Shown here: positions 32,430 to 39,389 of the stretch, one piece after another
Layout of the letters: every line of letters begins with the position of its first letter
How positions within the stretch are numbered: position 1 is the stretch's first letter
NCBI RefSeq assembly: GCF_000485595.1
Contig: NW_014577518.1
Location: forward strand, 40,213-79,601
DNA: 39,389 nucleotides
Direction: 5' to 3'
DNA from: Priapulus caudatus
Taxonomy: Eukaryota > Priapulida > Priapulimorpha > Priapulimorphida > Priapulidae
Translations under genes and position numbers: made by a program
The notes under the pieces: model-generated
Database searches by the model: none
Seen by the model: the letters and a program-made list of their open reading frames with translations, nothing else
What the model was told of the DNA's origin: nothing

Positions 32430-35400
32430 TAAGCTGACTGGCTGTGAGAGGAGGAGGGCGGAGAAGGGAGAGAGCTGGTGGAGGAGTGACAGGTGGAGAA
32501 GGGAGAATGGGTGGTGGACGAGGAGGGGAGAAGCGGTAGAGAGGAGGAAGGGGGAGAAGGAGGGGCGAGAATGAGGAGAGGTGAGAAGGGAGAAGCTGGT
32601 GGAGAAGGAAACAGGAGAGAAGGGAGAGCTGCAGCCTGCGAAGGAGAAGGAGGCTGAGGAGGAAGGAGTAGAAGGAGGAAGAAAGAAGGCGGGAGAATAG
32701 AGGAAGGGGAGAAGGTGAGAAGCTTGTGGGAGAGGAATGGGTAGAAGGGAGAAGCTTAGTGGAGAATGTGAAGGGAGAGCTGTGTGGAAAGGAGGAAGTG
32801 TATGAAAAGAGTAGTCTGGTGGAGATAGATGAGGAGGGCAAAGAGGAAAGTGTCGGGAGAAGAGCGAGGGGGAGAAGCTGGTTGGAGAAGAGGAAGGTAA
32901 GAACGGAGAAGGTGGTGGAGGAGGAAGGAGATACTGGAGGAGAAAAAAAGGAGGGGAGAAGGAAGGGGCAGAATGAAGGCAAGGGAGATGGGAAGCTGTG
33001 GGAGAAGGCAGGGGAGAGAGGAGAAGACTGGTGAAGAGGAGGGAGAAGAAGGACAGGAGGAAAATGAGGAAGGGGAAAGGGAGAAGCTGGAGGAGAAGGA
33101 AGGGGAGAAGGGAGAATCTTGCCAACCAACCCCCCTGTACATCAATGAATGCCGCCGCAAGCACGCTTCTACCTTTCTCCCGCTTCTTCCTTCTTCCACA
33201 GCTCTCCCTCCTGACCTTCTCCACCCAGCTTCTTCCCTCTCCTTCTCCACCTACCATTCTTCCTTCTCCACTTTCTCCTTCTTCCCAACCAGCTTCTCCC
33301 TCCTCCCTTCTCCACCAGCTTCTTCCTTTCTCCCCTTGCCTCCTTCTGCCACCCAAGCTTCTCCCCCTCCTCCTTCTCTACCAAGCTTCCTCTCTTCTCT
33401 CCCTCCTCCTTCTCCACCAGCTCTCCCTTCTCCCCCTCCTCCTTCTCTACCACCTTCTCTTTTTTCCCCCTTCTCTCTCCACCAGCTCCCTTCTCCTCTT
33501 CTTCTCGCTTTTTCTCTTCTGCCACCAGCTCTCGCTCCTCTCCTCCACCAGCTTGCTCCTTTTCCCCTCTTCATTATCTACAGCTTCTTCCACCTTCCTC
33601 CTTCTCCACCAGCCTCTCGCCCTCCTGCCTTCTCTGGCCACCTTCTCCCTTCTCCCTTCCTCCTTCCGTCCACCACCTATCTCCCTACATCCCCTCCTCC
33701 TTCTCCACCAGCTTCTCCCCCTCCTCCTCCTCTCCCACTTCTCCCTTTCTCCCCCTCCTCCTCCACCAGCTCCCTTCTCCCCTCCTTCCTCCCTTTCCTC
33801 TTTCTCCACCAGGTCTCCGAGCCCCCCCTCCTTCCTCCACCAGCTTCACCCTTCTCCCCCTTCCTCCTTCTCCACCGCAGCTTCTCCCTCTCCTTTCCGC
33901 CAGCTTCTCCCTTCTCCCCCTCTCCCTCACGAAGAAGCTCCCTTCTCCCCTCCTTCTCCCTTCCTCCTTCTGTACCGCAGCTCTCCCCCTCCTCCTCCTC
34001 CGCACCACCTTCTAACCTTCTCCCTCTTCCTCTCCACCAGCTCTCCTCTTCCTCCCTCCTCCCTTCTCCACCAGCTTTCTTCCCGCTGAACTCCTTCTCC
34101 ACCAGCGTTTCTCCCTTCTCCCCCGTCGCTCCTCCACCAGCTCCCTTCCCCCCCTCCCTTCTCCCTTCCTCCTTCTCCACCAGCGTTCTCCCCCTCCTCC
34201 TCTCCACCACCATTTCTCCCCTTCTCCCCTCCTGCCTCCACCAGCTTTCCCTTCTCCCCCCCTTCTCTCCTTCCTCTTTCTCACCAGTCTCCCCTCCTCC
34301 TTCTCCAAGAGAATCAAAACAGCAAATATAATCAAAAAAAGAGGACATAAGACACCAGAATGAAAGGACATAGAAACAATCATAAAAGCTGCATGGGAGT
34401 ACAACATTCACCGACAATCAGCCAAGAGACCGATGCAACAGGAATAGCACATCAAGTATAAACTCCAAGAGCGACAGAGAAACGAACATCACGAGATCAG
34501 AAGTATCACAGATCATGCCAGACACGAGATTCATGAAAAAACCATCAGGCGCGCCAAAACAAAGTAGAAACCAAACCACAGCCAGACAACGATTCAACAA
34601 CAATTATTAAGGTGACAAGCTTCCTCATAAGCTACATAAAACAGCCAAAACAAACCAGACACCACCATACCAGCAGATAGATCCACAAACCACACACCAG
34701 CCAAACCAGACACGTGGAGATACCCTCAAGACAAAACAACAGGAAAAGGAACATGGCACGAGGACCGGAGGTCCACAGCCAGCCTTAACCCTCTCCCCCT
34801 CCTCCTTCTCCACACCACCTTCTTTCCACTCGCTGCCTTCTCCGCCAGCTTCTCCTTCTCCCCCTCTTCCCTCCATCTCAGTCCTCTTCTCCCGCTCCTT
34901 CCTCCCTTCCTCCTTTCTGTATGCCAGCTTCTCCCCCTCCTCCTCCTTCACCACCTTCTACTTCTTCTCGCGCCTTCGCTCTCCACCAAGCTTTCTCGTC
35001 GTCTCCCTTCCTCCTACTCCACCAGCTTTCTTCCCCTCCTCCTTCTCCACCAGCTTTCTCTTCCTTCTCCCCCTCCTCCTCCACCAGCTCCCTTCTCCCC
35101 TCCTTCTCTCCCTTCCTCCTTCTCCAGCCAGCTTCTCCCCCTGCCTTCTCGCTCGCACCAGGCTTTCTCCGCCTTTCCCCTATCCGTACATTCTCACACC
35201 AGCTTCTCCCGCTCCCTCCTTCTCCACCAGTCTTTTCCTCTTCTCCTCCTCTCTCTCCTTCTCCACCAGCTGTCTCCCCTCCTCTTTCTCCGAAAGCTTC
35301 CTGCTCTTCTCCCCCCTCCTCTCACACCATCAGCTCCCTTCTCCTCTCTTCCTCCAGTCTTCTCTCATTCTCCAGCCAGCTTCTCCCCCTCTTCTTCCCT

Positions 35401-35540
35401 CCACCAAGTTCTTCCCTGCTCCTCCTTCTCCACCAGCTTCCTCCCCTTCCTCATTCTTTACTAGCTTCTCCCTACTCCACCTACTAAGGCACATACTCTA
35501 AACTTTCTTCCTCCTCATCCCGCCCTCCCCCTCTCTAAAC
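32430..35540. repeat. 3-kb polypurine/polypyrimidine satellite with strand switch
   Basis: From 32430 to about 33115 the plus strand is GA-rich (units like GGAGAAGCTGGTGGAGAAGG). From about 33165 to 34305 and 34785 to 35540 it is TC-rich (CCTTCTCCACCAGCTTCTCC), which is the same unit in reverse complement. The switch is a 50-bp non-repetitive junction at about 33116-33165. Unit length is roughly 24-30 bp and variable. Long Ser/Pro/Leu-rich or Glu/Gly/Arg-rich frames are artefacts of the repeat. Confidence 0.92.
34306..34784. other. A/C-skewed segment interrupting the TC satellite
   Basis: About 480 bp with very few T on the plus strand (long A- and CA-rich stretches), quite unlike the flanking TC array. 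No open frame of interest and no inverted or direct end repeats were seen. Confidence 0.6.
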
Positions 35541-35639
35541 TAGCTCCTTCGCTCCCTGTACCAATACTTGGAACAGAACTATATTTTACACAAACCTTCT
35601 GAAGTGTTACACATTCCTATCGTAAGCACAAATGACGAG

Positions 35640-35800
35640 CTGCCATTGGTCGGGTCGGCGACGCATCGGGGGCGTGAGGCGGGGCCGGGCGGGGCCGGGG
35701 CGAATTCTATTTCCAGTGCGACATATCCATTGAAGGAATTAGCGCCTTCATGATTGGTTGTGAATTGGTTCATAGTCCTGCCTGCCTGATTGGCTCAAAA
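35640..35800. promoter_or_regulatory. GC-box and CCAAT-box cluster
   Basis: GGGGCCGGGCGGGGCCGGGG (Sp1-like) near 35682-35702 and four or five ATTGG (inverted CCAAT) motifs between about 35644 and 35793, including CCATTGGTCGG and GATTGGCTC. This looks like a housekeeping-type promoter, but no transcript can be attached to it. Part of it (GAATTAGCGCCTTC) has an inverted, diverged counterpart near 36270-36290, so it may instead be the arm of an old element. Confidence 0.35.
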
Positions 35801-35858
35801 ACAAGCGCGATGTTTGCTTATACGGCAGTGTTCGCATAGTGATCTGTTTTTAAGTATA

Positions 35859-35935
35859 TCTCCTGTGGCGTGATGGATAGGCCCCCGCGTTACTACTGAA
35901 AGGTCGTTGGTTCGAATCCCGGTTTTGGTTTTTAA
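35859..35935 (+). tRNA. tRNA-like Pol III unit (tRNA pseudogene or SINE head)
   Basis: TGGCGTGATGGA at 35866-35877 resembles the A box, and GGTTCGAATCC at 35909-35919 is a perfect B box at normal tRNA spacing, followed by a T-run. The acceptor ends do not pair and the T stem is imperfect, so it is not a functional tRNA. A SINE head or decayed tRNA is likely. Confidence 0.5.
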
Positions 35936-36104
35936 ATTATTTTTTTGTTTTCTGTATTTTTCTATGCTTTCATCGCATTTAAGTATTGTTTCTTAATTAC
36001 CGGAAAATATTTGCTGATTGGATTTATCAACAATTAAATATTTTAATGGAAATTTTTTTTTAATAATTTATTTTCATTATTAGTGTTTAATTAAAACTTT
36101 AATT

Positions 36105-36182
36105 AGGGTTAGGTGTTAGGGTAGGGTTAGGATAGGGTTGAGGGTTATCGGGTTATGGGTTAGGGTTAGGGTTAGGGTTATT
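36105..36182. repeat. Interstitial TTAGGG-like repeat
   Basis: Degenerate and then regular TTAGGG units on the plus strand. Similar tracts lie at about 36430-36466 and, as CCCTAA on the plus strand, at about 36740-36835. Confidence 0.85.
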
Positions 36183-36322
36183 ATTGCAAAATACAGTTGC
36201 AATTTTTCGCTATGTAGCAAATGGGCGTTTTGTTCTTTTGTCAAAGGCAAAGCAAATCGACAGCCAAGCCAACAGGAAGGCGCTAAATTCTCATGTCACT
36301 GGAATAAGATACTCAGCGTGGC

Positions 36323-36577
36323 CGGCGGCGCGAAAATTTTTTTTCGCCACGAGAGTTCCGTGACTCACCACTAGATAGTGTTTTGTAATATATGGTGACG
36401 TATAGTAAGACCGACCTGTTTAATTATTGTTAGTGTTAGGGTTAGGGTTAGGGTTAGGTGTTAAGGGTTCAGGTTGTATAAATTTGCGCATTGTTGCTTC
36501 GAGGTAGTCGAGTGAATGAGTGCGGCTGAATTGGCTGGTGGTCCGGAACTCTCGTGGGAAAAAAAAAATTGGCGCGC
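36323..36577. mobile_element. Foldback element with TTAGGG core
   Basis: About 40-bp inverted arms: GCGCGAAAATTTTTTTTCGC..CACGAGAGTTCCG at 36327-36360 and CGGAACTCTCGTGG..AAAAATTGGCGCGC at 36544-36577. Between them lie TTAGGG repeats (36430-36466). No target duplication was found. Confidence 0.6.
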
Positions 36578-37421
36578 GGGCGTTCTATCTCAGATATATT
36601 CGCACTCCTCTAGATATTCGCTGCGACACCGGCGGCGTGCCTTTCATATCTATCGGCGAGTTTTATTAACACTGCTAGGATGGGCGACTGAAGATTTATA
36701 AATTATTCGTGCTTTAAATACCCTGACGCCTAAGCCCTAACCGCTAATCCTAACCCTAACCCTCAACCTCATAACCCTAGCCCTACCATAACCTAACCTA
36801 CCCTTAACCGCTACCGTAGCCCCTAACCCTAATCAGTCACCATCTCGCTAACGTCACCATCAGTTACCGTCCTATCCTTCAGTCGCCATCCTACGGTTTA
36901 AAACTCTCGCCCGCATTACCACCGCTTAGTCCAGTCATAAAGTGGCAAAAAGGGGGCCCCTCTACAACCGGGAAAATCGAGTGAAACAACCTGGATTCTT
37001 CACTAATGTGTTGGTAGTCCATAAAACTAAAAAAGTTACAAAATTTTGTTGTCCGGAACTTCTTCTTTACGGGCTCACGCCCTTCTTTCCGATTTTCGCG
37101 TTTTTAGTATTTATTATGGGAAATATTGTGTAATCTTACCTGAAGCACTTTAATCGTCATGTTATACCATGTTACCTAGGGGGTATTTTGGGGCGGGGAG
37201 AGTCGATCCAGAATGTCAGTTTAAATTCATAAATTGAAGCGGTTCAATGCCTTAATTTGACGCAATTAAGCTCAAATTAAGACTCAGTCGAGTACCAGAA
37301 ATTTGGTGTTTTTCTGACATATGCATGTTAGTATGCCTTTGTGGTTTTTTTTGGATGCCGAATCTCGAATTCCTGGTGCTTATTTAACACTCAGAAGTAT
37401 GATCTCATCCCTAAAAAGTGT
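36578..37421. other. Spacer with CCCTAA-like tract
   Basis: Apart from the CCCTAA-like stretch near 36740-36835, nothing was recognised. The open frame 36942-37133 has a hydrophobic C-terminus but no recognisable domain or splice context. Confidence 0.4.
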
Positions 37422-39060
37422 TATAGGATGTTTCACGTGACCTCATAGATCAGGTCACGATGTATTGTTATGTGTCATGGTTGGCAGAAGCGAAAGCGTG
37501 CTGCTTGAACATTTACAGATGACATGACCACAGTTCTGATAGAAAGGCACTGTTGTTAATGTATGCACGTACACGTGCGTGCTGCGTGCATCGCGTGTGC
37601 ACTGTACAACGTGCGTGCATGCGTGTGCGTATGTGTCGCGTGCGTGCGTGGGTGCGTGCACATGCGTGTGCACGTAACACGTTCGTGCGTTCGTGTGCAC
37701 GTACAGCGTTCGTCGGCGTTGCGGTGCACGTACACGTTCGTGCGTTTCGAGTGCACGTACAGCGGCGTGCGTGGTGCCACGTACACGTGACGTGCTGTAC
37801 GTGCGTGCGTGTGCACGTACACGTGCGTGCATGCGTGTGTTGTGCAGTGGCGTGCGGTGTGCAGGTACACGCTGTGTGCATTGAAGTGCGTTGCGTGCGT
37901 ACGTGCGTGTGTGTACAGGTACACGTGCTGCGTGCAATGCATGTGCACGTAACGTGCGTGCGGCGTGTGCACGTACACCTGCGTGCATGCATGCGTGCGT
38001 GCGTGTGTAACGTAAAACGTCGCGTGCCATGCGTGCGTGTGCGCGGTGTGTGCGTGTGCACCGTATATCGGCGTGCGTGCGTACACACTTGCGTGTCACT
38101 GTGTCGTGTGCACGTGCGCGCTGTGCGTCGCGTGCGTGTTTACGTATCACGTGTGCGTCGTTCCGTGCGTGCGGCGTCGCGTGTGCAGCTCTACACGTGT
38201 GTGCATAGCCGCGTGGAGAAGGGGGGGGGGGCGGGGGGGGGTGAAAGGGGGGCCCCGCCGCCCCCCCCCCCCCCCGCTGCGTGCGTGCGTTTGGAATGTA
38301 CACGTGCGCGCCGTGGCGTACCCTGCATCCAACGTACACAATGCGTGCAATGCTGCGTGCGTGCGTGTGCACGTAACACGTGCTGGCATCGTGCGTGCGT
38401 GCGTGCGTGTGCACGCACAGTGCGTGCTTGCGTGAGTGCGCTGCGTGTTGCACGTACACTGCGTGCATCGTGCCGTGCGGCGTGTCAACGACAACGTGCG
38501 TACAGAGGTTTGTGTGCAGGCGCAACGTACACGTGCGTGCGTGTGTACGTACACGTGCGTGGCGTGCGTGTGAACTTAACAACGTGCTGCATTGCGCTGC
38601 GTGCGTCCGTGTGTGTGGCGTGTTCACGACACGTGCGCGTCGTGTGCGCGCTGCGTGTGCAGGTACACTTCGTGGCGTGCGTGCGCCGTGCGTGCGTGTG
38701 TGCGTGTGCAGCGTACACGTGTGTGCATGTGTGCGTGCGTGCGTACCGTGCGGTGTGTGTTGACAGGTACACGTGCGCGTGCGTGCCGTGCATGCATGTG
38801 CACGTAGATGTGCGTGCGTGCGTGCGTGCGCTGTGCACGTACTGCCGGCTGCATCGTCGTGCGTGCAGTGTGCACGTACAGGTGCGAGCATGAGTGGCGT
38901 GTGCGTGCGTGCGCTGCGTGCGTGTGTACTACCACAGTGCGTCCGTAATGGTTGTATCGAAACAATATCTACTGGCATCTGCTTGCTGGCCAACGCGTTA
39001 AACTGCGCATAAGTGCGCATATGACGTTCAATGTTTATCACATATGAAACATCTCCTATA
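37422..39060 (-). mobile_element. TIR element with minisatellite core, copy 2 (inverted)
   Basis: Starts TATAGGATGTTTCACG and ends TGAAACATCTCCTATA. The left 140 bp is the reverse complement of the right arm of copy 1 (for example GTCATGGTTGGCAGAAGCG), and the right 120 bp that of its left arm (AAACTGCGCATAAGTGCGCA). The core, about 37560-38925, is a TGCGTGCGTG/GTACACGTGC array, more degenerate than copy 1. The element is 1639 bp against 1396 bp in copy 1. No transposase is encoded. Confidence 0.85.
38219..38278. repeat. G-run followed by C-run in the copy-2 core
   Basis: Runs of 11 and 9 G, then a GAAAGG spacer and runs of C, about 60 bp. It can form a hairpin or a G-quadruplex on either strand. 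It may be partly an assembly artefact. Confidence 0.6.
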
Positions 39061-39389
39061 GATCGATCATTTTAATAACCATGAACGGTTTACTGTTTTA
39101 AATTTAAAACAAGTATTGATTTATGAGCTTTACGGAACTCGACAACCCGAAAGATACTCGATAAGAATCATACACATAGGATTTGATTGAATACAAAACA
39201 ATAGATATAATTTGTCCTTTAACCAGAACTATTGTATCACAATCGTCCAGTGAAGAGTAAGCCATCTAATGCACTTTACAAAAAATTCACTTTACAGCAT
39301 GTCCCCAAATCAACCGAAGCTATCAAAATATCCTAAATACTCAATAATTATAAGTAAGCAATCATTAGTGACAATATTATAAGCTTATA
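39061..39389. other. AT-rich end of the window, nothing recognised
   Basis: No exon, RNA gene or repeat end was identified in the last 330 bases. Confidence 0.5.

Noticed and set aside
32055-34417. Large Ser/Pro/Leu-rich and Gly/Glu/Arg-rich frames
   Set aside because: Products of the polypyrimidine/polypurine array, open on both strands; no conserved residue pattern.
36105-36182. Chromosome end (telomere)
   Set aside because: TTAGGG tracts are short, degenerate, in both orientations and flanked by inverted arms, so they are interstitial.
37455-39041. 528-codon minus-strand frame and 446-codon plus-strand frame
   Set aside because: Same simple-repeat cause in copy 2 of the minisatellite element; both strands are open at once.

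Overview
The window is nuclear DNA of a multicellular animal, most likely a non-insect marine invertebrate. The genes have GT..AG introns in conserved positions. They include a Rac/Mig-2-type GTPase, the nucleolar RNA helicase DDX10 and secreted proteins with signal peptides. Short TTAGGG-like tracts, the common animal telomere motif rather than the insect TTAGG, occur inside it, and simple repeats and small transposons fill the spaces. I could not place the phylum.

Layout. About 1-3353: the 5' coding exons of a Mig-2/Mtl/RhoG-like GTPase on the minus strand; its last exons lie outside the window or were not found. About 4000-8100: a cluster of mobile DNA, made up of a TTAA-flanked foldback, a TIR element whose core is a 1.1-kb minisatellite, a telomere-repeat MITE inserted flush against that element, and a LINE 3' end. 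8730-10081 and 13720-14896: two minus-strand paralogues for small secreted Gly/Tyr/Lys-rich proteins. Both have four exons with identical splice phases, and a hAT remnant lies between them. 15652-22874: a complete seven-exon DDX10 gene on the plus strand, 804 codons, with a telomere-repeat MITE and a 146-bp tandem repeat in intron 1. 25198-27786: a plus-strand gene for a two-pass membrane protein with PPxY and LPxY motifs, followed by a 19-bp minisatellite. 28-39 kb: essentially gene-free. It holds more telomere-core foldbacks, a tRNA-like Pol III unit, a 3-kb polypurine/polypyrimidine satellite that switches strand, and a second, inverted copy of the minisatellite-bearing TIR element.

No operon-like pathway links the genes. 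The two GY-rich paralogues are a local tandem duplication, and the second is divergent from DDX10 across about 750 bp. The most unusual content is the mobile DNA: a two-copy TIR element carrying its own minisatellite, a set of foldback elements built around TTAGGG-like cores (two of them sharing a terminus and having 9-10-bp target duplications), and the strand-switching GA/TC array. Exon coordinates were derived by hand from splice motifs and reading-phase continuity. No database search was possible, so family names rest on recognised motifs.
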